Shown here one piece after another: positions 21,005 to 30,454 of a DNA stretch of 64,000 bases. The DNA is from Metopolophium dirhodum (taxonomy: Eukaryota > Arthropoda > Insecta > Hemiptera > Aphididae). Each line of letters begins with the position of its first letter. Within the stretch, counting starts at the first letter, position 1. The DNA lies in contig NC_083560.1 of assembly GCF_019925205.1 (NCBI RefSeq), positions 40,780,270 to 40,844,269 on the forward strand, read 5' to 3'. The notes below the pieces were generated by a model. It saw only the letters and a list, made by a program, of their open reading frames with translations, did not search any database and was not told where the DNA came from. The translations under genes and the position numbers were made by a program.

Positions 21005-21989
21005 CTCGTTCGTGATTCTGATTAATTTCGGCTACGGTACGGCTGGTGCTAGGACCTTCACCGTCCTTACTACTTGTTTTTTTACTTTCGTTATACATGC
21101 GCTTCCTACAATCTTTAATGTTGTGGTTAGTTTTTTTACAGTACGCGCAAAATCGAACTTGACCCTGATATTCGCGTTTGACCATACTAGTTTTGTCATC
21201 GCGGTTATTTATGGGATTTCTAAAAAATGTGTTGGACGAAGTACCGGTGTTACTGCGGCATTCATTTGCGTAATGTCCTAATTTACTACATTTATTGCAT
21301 TTAATGTTTTTTTTATGGTTTGCATTGTTTTTTACATAATTTTTATCTGTGTTAAAACGACGGTTAATGTGTTGGAGGTCTTGTTCCTCCTCAATCGCGA
21401 TAGTAATTGCTTTTTCGAGAGAATCTACGTCACGCGCCCTTAAAAATGACCTGATTGCTGGTTTTGCTCCGTTAACGAACGCAGTAAGTGCTCCTGTTTT
21501 ATGGGATGCGGCTACCGCGGCGGCTGAGGCTGGCTCTAGTCCTAATGTTAACGCTCCTACCAATTCGTGATAGCATTTTTCGGTTCGTCCGGCGAAGCTA
21601 CGTACGTCTTCGTCGGTACGTTGCCTAATGTTACTAAGTTGGGACTGTAAATAATTAATTGAATGTGGTGCCCCAAAAACGTTACGAAGGTGGTTTTTAA
21701 GCTCTGTCCAGTCTGTGAAGTTGCGGTAACGTGTAGCCTGATATGCGTCTCCCTTTAATTTAGCTAAAATATTTTGGAATACTACCGGTTTAATATTGTC
21801 ATGGATATTGTCCATTACATAGTTACATTCGGTTATATATGAGGACAAATCTGCCTCAGTTCCCCCGTTAAAATTAGGTATGCCGCGCAAGGCGGTGTCT
21901 ATTCCTAATGTTACACTCATTATGGAAGTATGTAAGGTTCGCGGGTTATATTTAACTACTTCCCAACACCTATTTGGACTCTCAGACAT
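20601..21989 (-). CDS. gag: Gag plus first protease copy of element Y
   Basis: 462 codons starting MSESPNRCWEVVKY. Residues 1-215 are the Gag capsid-like region; then two CCHC knuckles, CNKCSKLGHYANECR and CAYCKKTNHNIKDCR, that would bind RNA; then a complete aspartic protease (LLIDSGAEMN ... IIGRNFL). The frame stops in the TTAGG filler, so Gag-protease is separated from RT. The start ATG corresponds to that of element X (12739). The leader to the LTR is about 270 nt. Confidence 0.85.
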   Translation of the reverse strand: MSESPNRCWEVVKYNPRTLHTSIMSVTLGIDTALRGIPNFNGGTEADLSSYITECNYVMDNIHDNIKPVVFQNILAKLKGDAYQATRYRNFTDWTELKNHLRNVFGAPHSINYLQSQLSNIRQRTDEDVRSFAGRTEKCYHELVGALTLGLEPASAAAVAASHKTGALTAFVNGAKPAIRSFLRARDVDSLEKAITIAIEEEQDLQHINRRFNTDKNYVKNNANHKKNIKCNKCSKLGHYANECRSNTGTSSNTFFRNPINNRDDKTSMVKREYQGQVRFCAYCKKTNHNIKDCRKRMYNESKKTSSKDGEGPSTSRTVAEINQNHERVVTDFQEEHIICGSHNFEPHNIKLLIDSGAEMNLIKISALNGQVVVNEHEKRTIKGINEIPIFTIGTIVTTMQINAVDVLIKFDVVFGDFPITESGIIGRNFLKQNKVIMDYSRNLLTIPEQTSSREIILPPRT

Positions 21990-22262
21990 ATACTAAATAA
22001 TCTGCTTAAATAACAACTTACAATGTAGAATTCATTGCGATTTTTGTCTGGTCCTGTCTGCTCTGCGTGCTGGCGGCTCTGCTGGCTCGTCGTTGATGCT
22101 CCGCTTGGCTATGTTGAGTGTAGTTGGTGGCTTGGCTCGGTCGTTCCTTCCTTCCTAGGTTTCAGCAACGTAGTTGAACTCGAGGTCCGCTGATGTACTC
22201 GATTCTGGGTTGGATACCAAAATTCTTCCTTCAGGTGACCCCACACCTGACACCAAAAGACG
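21990..22262 (-). other. Leader of element Y with primer-binding site
   Basis: Untranslated leader between gag and the 5' LTR. On the minus strand, 22255-22232 reads TGGTGTCAGGTGTGGGGT..., 7 nt after the LTR end. It resembles the complement of insect tRNA-Leu 3' ends with two mismatches as I remember them; a tRNA search would settle it. Confidence 0.65.
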
Positions 22263-22840
22263 TGTAGTGATCCCTCACTGCTCGCTTATATTTTGAGTTC
22301 GTCGACGTTGATGGTTAATGTAGGAGAGAAGGTTGGAGAGAGACAAGTTGTATAAGTTATTTATAGTACTTTATTGTTAAGACAAAAAAATAATAATTAA
22401 ACATTTATAAAGAAATTAGATAAATTTGAGGACAGAGCGAAAAACATCTGCCCGAGAAGTTAGTGACTGCGTAGTGCAGACTCTGTACTAAATCCTAATT
22501 TGCTATAGACTCTATCTTATATTTATATAAAATCTATATGTATAAAAAAATGTACACGGTAGAGCCCAGGAGGTGGATATCTGAAAGGGAACCGGAGCTG
22601 GACGTTGTTATTGCAAAACAACCCGAATGTACGATTGGCACTCTTCTTTATTGGCACTTAAATTATTATAGGTTTGTTTTGCAGATATTTGATGTCGAAG
22701 TTTTAATAACGTCGTAAAACTCTAGGTACGTACATGTACGCGATTCTTGGAATCGAATAGTTGAAAGTTAATCTCCTTGTTGTTGTTGTCCTACCGCGGA
22801 AAGGTACTTAATATATTCGTAGAAACGCAGGTTTACTACA
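22263..22840 (-). repeat. 5' LTR of element Y (LTR A)
   Basis: 578 bp, matching 82-659, ending TTTACTACA next to the truncated LTR B piece at 22841. It is clearly diverged from the 3' LTR at 12931-13588. Confidence 0.85.
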
Positions 22841-23133
22841 CTTGCAACAACAACCAGGCGTTATACGAGGTTTAATTTATAGTGAAGTGACAAATAGTTG
22901 AATAATAAAAATAATAGTAAACTGTCGTCGGTTTACTACAATGCTCTCGCCTGCGAAAATTCGTAACATATAAATAACTATATTTTCTACATATATCTAT
23001 TTTGTTCTTCTCTTAATAAAACTAATTTCACGTTTAACTCTTTTATATAAGAAAAATTTGGGTTGGAGTTTGTTCTACTTAAATAAATAGTGAATTTCAG
23101 GTTTCTAATTTTTTTTTTTTTGATATCTTTATA

Positions 23134-23422
23134 TTAATATTTTTCTTTGATTTTATTTTCATCAATCATCTTTGTTAAGGTTACAATCGGTTCTTCATAA
23201 TATTGAATTTGTTCGCAACAATAATCATATGAATGCCAAAAATTCATTATCTGTAATTTTTACCTAAATACATTAGTATAAAATATAAAATATTATATAA
23301 ATCTAATAATTATAGCGATTATTTATAAAACAACACTGAATATACGTATAGGTACATAATACACGCACCTGCTGTTCTACTTCTAGAATTCTGCTTTTAA
23401 CTACGTTTATTTCTGAGTTCAT
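23134..23422 (-). pseudogene. Two-exon small coiled-coil gene, left arm
   Basis: Copy of 953-1241: exon 1 23422-23369, exon 2 23250-23134 with the same early stop. Confidence 0.5.
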
Positions 23423-23691
23423 GATTCTGAAAATTACATAGAATTTCAAAACTAACTGTTAATTGATACGTTTTTTTAAATCTAAACCACTTTTCCTAAC
23501 ATTTTTATTGCATTAGTTTTATTTGAACGATTATCAAACTTATCCAGAATTGATGATATAAAACATTTATTATCCTTCAACAGATTTTATTACAATATCA
23601 TTCGATATATTTTTATAATATAAAATAATAAATAATAACAAAATGATTTATTTGTAAAAACAAATTTTATTTCTTGAAAAACTGAATATTA

Positions 23692-23997
23692 TCAATATTT
23701 GTCTAATTGTTCATATAACTCACTAAGACCCTTCTGTATATTACTTTCACAAAGAAACGCTGTATAACTCGAATTTTTATAATCATTTATCATTATTTGT
23801 TTTTCTTCTTCTAATTTTGCTCTTGTCGTTTTCAATCTCGCTTTCAGAATCTTTATATTTATATCTCTCAAGTTTTTTCTGAAAGTGACTTTGATTGCAT
23901 CCATGCCGAGGTTGTTTTCGTTACGTTGTTGTAATATGGAGTTGATTTTTTCCCAGATAAGTGACGACTCCATTTTTTTTTTTTTTTTTTTAGACAT
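23692..23997 (-). CDS. CC-B, left arm
   Basis: Full-length CC-B frame, as 1511-1816, overlapping the end of CC-A at 23990 by 8 nt. Confidence 0.65.
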   Translation of the reverse strand: MSKKKKKKMESSLIWEKINSILQQRNENNLGMDAIKVTFRKNLRDINIKILKARLKTTRAKLEEEKQIMINDYKNSSYTAFLCESNIQKGLSELYEQLDKY

Positions 23998-24274
23998 TAT
24001 CTAATTTACTATATAACTCATTTAGCCCTTTTTGAATATTTTTCTCACATAAATAACTTATATAGATTAAATGTTTATATTCGTCTATTAAATTCTGTTT
24101 TTCTGCGATCAGTCTTTTTCTGGTTTCTTTCAGCACCGCTTTTTGTATTTTTATTTTAATATTTTTAATATTACAATGGAACATTTTTTCATCGATATCT
24201 TGAGCATGATAATTTTCTTTCTGCTGTTTCAATATTTGCCTGATTTGTTCGTGAATTAGTGATTTGGCTTCCAT
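23990..24274 (-). CDS. CC-A, left arm, unit 1
   Basis: 94-residue coiled-coil ORF in the first 594-bp unit, the one coupled to a complete CC-B. Confidence 0.65.
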   Translation of the reverse strand: MEAKSLIHEQIRQILKQQKENYHAQDIDEKMFHCNIKNIKIKIQKAVLKETRKRLIAEKQNLIDEYKHLIYISYLCEKNIQKGLNELYSKLDNV

Positions 24275-24583
24275 TTTTTTTTCATTTTTTTTTTTAAAAA
24301 ATTCTGGAAAAATTATATAGAATTTGTAAACTATCTACTAGATAAAAAAAAATAATGCATATTAATGACAATAATTTATTTCCAACATATTCCTACTTTT
24401 TTATGTTTTTTAACTCTTTTATATTAAAAATTTGTATGTATTAATCATAATTTATTAATACTTAAGTTTTTTCTGAAAGTGACTTTGATTGCATCCATGC
24501 CGAGGTTGTTTTCGTTACGTTGTTGTAATATGGAGTTGATTTTTTCCCAGATAAGTGACGACTCCATTTTTTTTTTTTTTTTT

Positions 24584-24868
24584 TTAGACATTATCTAATT
24601 TACTATATAACTCATTTAGCCCTTTTTGAATATTTTTCTCACATAAATAACTTATATAGATTAAATGTTTATATTCGTCTATTAAATTCTGTTTTTCTGC
24701 GATCAGTCTTTTTCTGGTTTCTTTCAGCACCGCTTTTTGTATTTTTATTTTAATATTTTTAATATTACAATGGAACATTTTTTCATCGATATCTTGAGCA
24801 TGATAATTTTCTTTCTGCTGTTTCAATATTTGCCTGATTTGTTCGTGAATTAGTGATTTGGCTTCCAT
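24584..24868 (-). CDS. CC-A, left arm, unit 2
   Basis: Second CC-A of the array, followed by an N-terminal CC-B fragment. Same protein as unit 1. Confidence 0.65.
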   Translation of the reverse strand: MEAKSLIHEQIRQILKQQKENYHAQDIDEKMFHCNIKNIKIKIQKAVLKETRKRLIAEKQNLIDEYKHLIYISYLCEKNIQKGLNELYSKLDNV

Positions 24869-25177
24869 TTTTTTTGCATTTTTTTTTTTAAAAAATTCTG
24901 GAAAAATTATATAGAATTTGTAAACTATCTACTAGATAAAAAAAAATAATGCATATTAATGACAATAATTTATTTCCAACATATTCCTACTTTTTTATGT
25001 TTTTTAACTCTTTTATATTAAAAATTTGTATGTATTAATCATAATTTATTAATACTTAAGTTTTTTCTGAAAGTGACTTTGATTGCATCCATGCCGAGGT
25101 TGTTTTCGTTACGTTGTTGTAATATGGAGTTGATTTTTTCCCAGATAAGTGACGACTCCATTTTTTTTTTTTTTTTT

Positions 25178-25462
25178 TTAGACATTATCTAATTTACTAT
25201 ATAACTCATTTAGCCCTTTTTGAATATTTTTCTCACATAAATAACTTATATAGATTAAATGTTTATATTCGTCTATTAAATTCTGTTTTTCTGCGATCAG
25301 TCTTTTTCTGGTTTCTTTCAGCACCGCTTTTTGTATTTTTATTTTAATATTTTTAATATTACAATGGAACATTTTTTCATCGATATCTTGAGCATGATAA
25401 TTTTCTTTCTGCTGTTTCAATATTTGCCTGATTTGTTCGTGAATTAGTGATTTGGCTTCCAT
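25178..25462 (-). CDS. CC-A, left arm, unit 3
   Basis: Third CC-A of the array. This unit raises the arm to three against two in the right arm. Confidence 0.65.
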   Translation of the reverse strand: MEAKSLIHEQIRQILKQQKENYHAQDIDEKMFHCNIKNIKIKIQKAVLKETRKRLIAEKQNLIDEYKHLIYISYLCEKNIQKGLNELYSKLDNV

Positions 25463-25916
25463 TTTTTTTGCATTTTTTTTTTTAAAAAATTCTGGAAAAA
25501 TTATATAGAATTTGTAAACTATCTACTAGATAAAAAAAAATAATGCATATTAATGACAATAATTTATTTCCAACATATTCCTACTTTTTTATGTTTTTTA
25601 ACTCTTTTATATTAAAAATTTGTATGTATTAATCATAATTTATTAATACTTAAGTTTTTTCTGAAAGTGACTTTGATTGCATCCATGCCGAGGTTGTTTT
25701 CGTTACGTTGTTGTAATATGGAGTTGATTTTTTCCCAGATAAGTGACGACTCCATTTTTTTTTTTTTTTTTTTTTTTTCTATTCTAGAAAAATTGAATAG
25801 AAATAAAATAATGTACAGTAATAATAATAATTTATTATTTTATTTTATATTTAACTCTTTTATATAAGAAAAAACTGTGTTAATCATAATTTACTAACAT
25901 GTTTAACACTTAAAAG

Positions 25917-26171
25917 CTATGGTTCTCCTTGGAAAAATAATAATATCTCTGTTTTTACAACATATTTCCAATTAAGGACTACTCTTTCAGCTAATTTCCC
26001 TACGACTCCGCCTCTACTTCTTAATTTGTTGACCACTAGACCAATTCCAGTGGCTTCTAAAAGTTCTATAGTCATCGGTAGTTTCGAAAGTTTGTATACG
26101 CATTCATATAATTGTTCGTTGTTACAGGCCTCATCAGCTCTTACGATTTTTCTGGCGTAGTGATTAATCAC
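25917..26171 (-). CDS. TFIIS N-terminal (LW) domain protein, left arm
   Basis: 84 codons identical to 5933-6187, GTG-initiated frame, same divergent arrangement with gene E. It shows TGIG, VNKLR and LAERVV-x2-WK of the LW fold. Confidence 0.7.
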   Translation of the reverse strand: MINHYARKIVRADEACNNEQLYECVYKLSKLPMTIELLEATGIGLVVNKLRSRGGVVGKLAERVVLNWKYVVKTEILLFFQGEP

Positions 26172-26883
26172 TCTGACTGAATGAATGTATACATTCTAAT
26201 TTATTTTAAATCCTGTTTGTAATAATTTAAATTCATGTAATGTAATTTGCTGTTGTATATGAACATGTTTCAGCACCCATCTAAGGTAAGGTTATTGTAG
26301 AAATTTATTCAAGGAGGGTATTGACTATGGTAAAAGGTGAATGTCATAAACATTTGGCTGAGATAGGTTATGTTAGCGTCAATTTAAATGCATGTAATGC
26401 GATTTTGCTGTTGTACCTGTATGTTCATGTTTTAGCAGTTTTCTATAATGTAAGGTTATGGCACCAGGCCATTGCTATGGCCATTTGTATACTTAATTAT
26501 TGAAGTAGTGGTAAAAATCTGTGTATAAAAGACAGAGGGAATTCTCTAATATTCACCAGTCTTCAAGATTTCATCCCAGGACAAGAAGCTCAGTTCAACA
26601 GAAATACTACCAAAATAAAATGTCGTAGCAAATTACCATAGCAAATTGGAGGCCGGTCGTAACACCACTCAACGCTATGGTTATAATTCTTGAAATAATA
26701 TTAAATGACTGATTATAACATAGTTTTTTTAAAAAAAAAAAAAATAAATATTTAGTAACTAAAGTATATTGGAAGTGCGTCGTAACATTACTCAACGCTT
26801 TGGGTATAATTCTTGGGACATAGAAAAAATATATAATGAAAAAAAAACAGTAAAAATAATATACTATGTTTTATGTTTCACAG

Positions 26884-27523
26884 AATGAACATTTTAGCAA
26901 ATCAATTGATATGAGACCGTCCTTTTTAAAAACAAAACCTGGAACAAAACGTTCTGCAGAAAAAACAAGTGTTAAAAAACCTATGAAAAAGAAGCAGAAT
27001 AAAATGGTAATAAAAATAATATTTTTTCCTAATGATAGCATAAATAATTTAATTTTTTTTATAGAATGCATCATACAGAGATAATATCGGCGAACGCTTG
27101 AGATCAGAAGATTTTGATGTTGAAGTATTTAATTCGCTAACATTCAGACAAGGAGATGGCGTTGTGACAATAAAGACGCCTTTTGAAGAAAAAGGAAAGG
27201 ATCTTTGGGTGCTAAGTCATTATAAGGTTACTAACATCGAGAATGTACCAGTAAAGGACAGGTAAATACATTGGTTTAAATTTAAAAAACTATTGCTGAA
27301 TCTGTTTTTTTTTTACTGATTTTATTTACTTCTTTTGTTTTTAAATAAAATAATTTGTTGTAATAGATGGAAGTTCAGTGAAGCTACTGTTAGATTGTAC
27401 ACGACCGACGAATAAAAAGATCAAACACTTAATACTGGTCTTAATGAGACAATGCAAATTATATTTGATAAATTACTAACCGATCCAAAGCGTCAAACTA
27501 TTAAAAGCAAGACGGTTGTTTGA
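26884..27523 (+). pseudogene. Gene E, left arm (degraded)
   Basis: Exons 26884-27006, 27065-27261 and 27367-27523 with a stop at 27413-27415; same lesions as 6900-7539, so the damage preceded duplication. The TATA box is at 26524. Confidence 0.75.
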
Positions 27524-27879
27524 TTATTATACGGAAAAATGAGTTTCATTTAATAAAACAAAATATTATTATACATGTATGTTTTTATTTGTTCAATACT
27601 CAAAGGTCTTGGAAAATATAAACCTATAAACTATATAGTATGCCTGAGAAAAAAATTTCTAATTGAAACATTGCTATCAATTCTGTACTATCAAAATTTA
27701 ATCTACTTATTTACTGAAAACATGTGATAAGAATAAAACATAAAGTTTGAAACTAAAACGCATTAAAACTATTCTTTATGATTAAAGGCGACATGTAATT
27801 TAAAAAAAAAGCAAGTTTATTATTGAATAAAAAAGTTTTTATTTTTTAAATAAATAATTATTAAACATATTTATATATT

Positions 27880-28500
27880 TTATATTATTAGATCTTGTAA
27901 AATCATATCGGACAATGTGTTAAAATGAAATTGTAATATTTCATATAAAAATGATGTGTCATCGTTCTGTAAATGATTATAATAATTAAAATCATAGTTT
28001 TGAATATATTGGTTGGTAAATTCGTTCCTTTGGCAAGTGGACGGCAGACCACGGACATCATTTTTAATTAGGTCATATGCAGTGTTGAAAGTAATTTGGT
28101 AATTTGCAAAACGTTTTTGCTTGTCTACCACATACAAATCAATCAAATTCTGTAATTGACGAAGCCGGTACAAATCTACGTGTGTCAAGGTAATGTATTC
28201 CTCGTTTAGATGTAGGGTAATTGAACTCTGTTTGACATTAATTGAATATGAAAAGGAATCGGTAATCTTTACACGCCTCACCCTGGTATTTAGGTTATTA
28301 ATAATTGAATTGTAATTAGATTCAGACATCAGCGTAAACCATTCTTCTAAACTTAATGTAATAATTTTCTTTGAAGGTTTACATTCTAATAATAAAATAA
28401 TTGAAATCTGCTTATTAATTAGTAATCCAACTGTAATACTTTTCTTGTTAAAAGCTCGGATGTCGAATGTAGACTTACAGACAATTATTGGTGGACTCAT
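27880..28500 (-). CDS. PC4-like ~206-residue protein, left arm
   Basis: I choose the Met of MSPPIIV (28500) because the homologue at 52651 starts at the matching place; the open frame extends 14 codons further. Two similar segments stand out, each a beta-rich run ending in a short helix: KIITLSLEEWFTLM near residues 45-58 and EYITLTHVDLYRLRQL near 101-116. Both resemble the end of the PC4 fold, where a leucine/tryptophan helix follows a strand. PC4 domains bind single-stranded DNA. The conserved C terminus (QNDDTSFLYEILQFHFN) is unassigned. The fold call is tentative; the gene is clear by conservation. Confidence 0.6.
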   Translation of the reverse strand: MSPPIIVCKSTFDIRAFNKKSITVGLLINKQISIILLLECKPSKKIITLSLEEWFTLMSESNYNSIINNLNTRVRRVKITDSFSYSINVKQSSITLHLNEEYITLTHVDLYRLRQLQNLIDLYVVDKQKRFANYQITFNTAYDLIKNDVRGLPSTCQRNEFTNQYIQNYDFNYYNHLQNDDTSFLYEILQFHFNTLSDMILQDLII

Positions 28501-28648
28501 AATGAAGTTTTTTTTTGCTAAATTTTTTAAAAAAGTACACAATAAAAAGTAGGATATAACTGTTAGGAGTTATACATTGGACTGTTAGTTTTTTCCTTTG
28601 CAGTCATATTATATACTAAAAACTCGGATAAAAAAAAAATGCAAAAAT

Positions 28649-28772
28649 GTGAACGTACAGATAGCCAATTAGTGCATACTAGAGAGGGAATTTACATATA
28701 CTTACTAACCTGTTACCTGAAAAACATTTTAAATTATTATATACGCACTAACCCGCTAGGCTATACGTCCAC
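28649..28772 (-). ncRNA. Conserved A-box hairpin between BIR and PC4-like genes, left arm
   Basis: Reverse complement of 40718-40841. It has an A-box-like TAGCCTAGCGG near the 5' end, a closing long-range stem, and T5 after the 3' arm. See 52341-52462 for the better-paired copy. Confidence 0.35.
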
Positions 28773-28875
28773 GAGATATTAAATCGAATAATAAAACATT
28801 CAATTTTTTTTATTTTTTTTTTTTTATTGAATACGGCAAATATTATAAACAGTATAATATATAAAAAAACATGAT

Positions 28876-29181
28876 TTAACAAATGGTGTCGTACGAACTG
28901 GTTTCACAATTACAAATAAATTCGGTTTTACAATATTTACTTAAGACTTTTTGAACAAACTGATTTCCTTTCATTAACAATACAAATAAACATTTCGATG
29001 AAAATCGAGTGTGTTCTATAAAACAACTATCATCGATTTCAAAACTATACAGAATTATTCCACACCAATGGCATTGAACTGCATCATCGAGATTGATATA
29101 GTAAAATCCGCATTCCGAGAGTTTGTACTTTTTCTGACCGGTATTGAAACATAGACATTTTATGCGGACAAAATTACACAT
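28876..29181 (-). CDS. Single-BIR protein (IAP-like), left arm
   Basis: About 101 residues with one baculoviral IAP repeat. Zinc ligands follow C-x2-C-x16-H-x6-C: the Cys pair in CHWCG, His in FIEHTRF, Cys in SSKCLFV, after the GFYYINLDDAVQ strand typical of BIR domains. The frame opens at TTG; I use the ATG two codons later. An extra Cys cluster (CxC near the start; CNC near the end) is present and no RING finger. IAP BIRs bind caspases or IAP antagonists; many insect DNA viruses carry them. Whether this one does is untested. Confidence 0.8.
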   Translation of the reverse strand: MCNFVRIKCLCFNTGQKKYKLSECGFYYINLDDAVQCHWCGIILYSFEIDDSCFIEHTRFSSKCLFVLLMKGNQFVQKVLSKYCKTEFICNCETSSYDTIC

Positions 29182-29346
29182 TGACAAAGTGCGCCTTCAT
29201 AATAAACCGACAATTTAAAAGTTTCAAGCCATTTAATCTGAAATGTACGTTGATATTTTCCCTAGTATTCTCATATGGGGAATCTAACTTAAAATTGTAA
29301 TGGTGACCAATGATCACACGTCTTGTATTAAAAATATCAAAATCTT

Positions 29347-29583
29347 ATGTACATTTCAGACGAGATTAAAATAATTATAAATCAATTATTGATAATCTAC
29401 GAAGCCAATTATAATGATAAATTAGAAGAAGAAAAAACATACGAAGAAAAAATTAGATTTATAAATGAAAAAATTAAAAGACTAAAAGACCAAAAAGAAC
29501 AACTAAAAAAAGTATTTAAACAATCGCAATATATATCGTATCAATGTGAAATTAATATACGCAATTCCTTAAAATTTAATTGA
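29347..29583 (+). CDS. Small coiled-coil protein (78 residues), left arm
   Basis: Begins MYISDEIKII; strong Lys/Glu heptads from residue 20 to 60 and a tail with YISYQCEINIRNSLKF that echoes the Cys-x-x-NI motif of CC-A and CC-B, so probably the same family. It is divergent from the BIR gene. Function is unknown. Confidence 0.6.
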   Translation: MYISDEIKIIINQLLIIYEANYNDKLEEEKTYEEKIRFINEKIKRLKDQKEQLKKVFKQSQYISYQCEINIRNSLKFN

Positions 29584-29873
29584 GCACACAAAAAAGGGTA
29601 AGATATCTTTTGTAAATAAGAGCGGAAAGAAGCCAAATTCGCATGCAAATAAATAAAAATACCAAGAAGAAACCAATTATATTACACGTGATACAATTCC
29701 CAAGATAAGAATCTCGTACTAAAAACAATAAACAATCTTTCATATCCCAGAATGATTTTAGTTGACCCATGTTTCGTCAATATAAACGATAGGGCGATCA
29801 TCTTTTACCTTGCGCAGCGTACAAATTTCTCGAAGAAATTTACATCGAAGTGCAACGATGTAATTTCTCTCCA

Positions 29874-30107
29874 TTAAAAATGTTCGGCCGTCATTACACT
29901 TATATAAGAAAATTTCATATTCTTCAACAGATTTCGCATCGAACGTAAGAAACCAGAATAATTGATTTTCTGTTTTAAAGCATTTAATATTAAATGTTCT
30001 GGGAAATTTATATTGGAAAAATCATAGATGTGCTCTACCGCTGTATAATTACGACCAATTCTTTCAGCATGTACTGGGTTTACATGTTTCGCTAATATAC
30101 TGTATTT
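29874..30107 (-). pseudogene. PolB N-terminal region fragment, downstream part
   Basis: The minus strand contains LKYSILAKHVN, RIGRNYTAVEHIYDF and INFP, characteristic of the conserved segment upstream of the exonuclease domain in protein-primed family B polymerases of Polinton/adintovirus-type elements. It is cut at 30107 by the hAT insertion; the upstream part lies at 34757-34975. After about 29930 the frame drifts. No catalytic residue is included. Confidence 0.65.
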
Positions 30108-30454
30108 TAGTGATGGGCAAAAGTGACTAATTACTACCACTTAGTCGGTAGTACCATATGACTAATTTAGTTACTCGAACATTTTTATTATTCGACTAAT
30201 TATTATTATTATTCGACTCATTTTTATTATTCGACTAATTATTATTATTCGATTTTTATTATTTAACTTATTATCGTTATTCAATTCGACTTTTTTTTAT
30301 TATTCAACTGATTTTTGGACTGGTTGCAAACTAGCATGAATTACTTTAATTCAACAATATAACAAAAATAATAATTATATAACAAGAAACATAAACATTA
30401 CTAGGAAAAATAAATACAAATTTACAACTGTTTTAAATTTTTGTTTAAAAATAT

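Larger units (their letters stand above)
12931..22840 (-). mobile_element. Errantivirus-like Gypsy element Y with exonuclease and env
   Basis: Minus-strand order: 5' LTR 22263-22840, primer site, gag, pol (protease, RT, RNase H, integrase), a 115-residue ORF, an exonuclease-like ORF, env, polypurine tract, 3' LTR 12931-13588. No target duplication is seen (GATGG left, CTTGC right) and the two LTRs differ clearly, so it is a recombinant of two related elements. Several inactivating lesions are listed with its genes. Confidence 0.85.
22841..29751. repeat. Left arm of a giant inverted repeat
   Basis: This arm is the reverse complement of the right arm starting at 39739. Inner coordinates pair as x + y = 69490 (for example 27880 with 41610 and 29347 with 40143). 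Outside the 594-bp array the sum becomes 68897, because the left arm has one extra unit. The only protein-level difference I noticed is Lys/Arg in one CC-A. The arms surround a 9987-bp spacer. Confidence 0.9.

Noticed and set aside
29576..29770. Hydrophobic 64-codon ORF near the left arm boundary
   Set aside because: Antisense, AT-driven frame that crosses the arm junction; the copy at 39720-39900 differs at its start.
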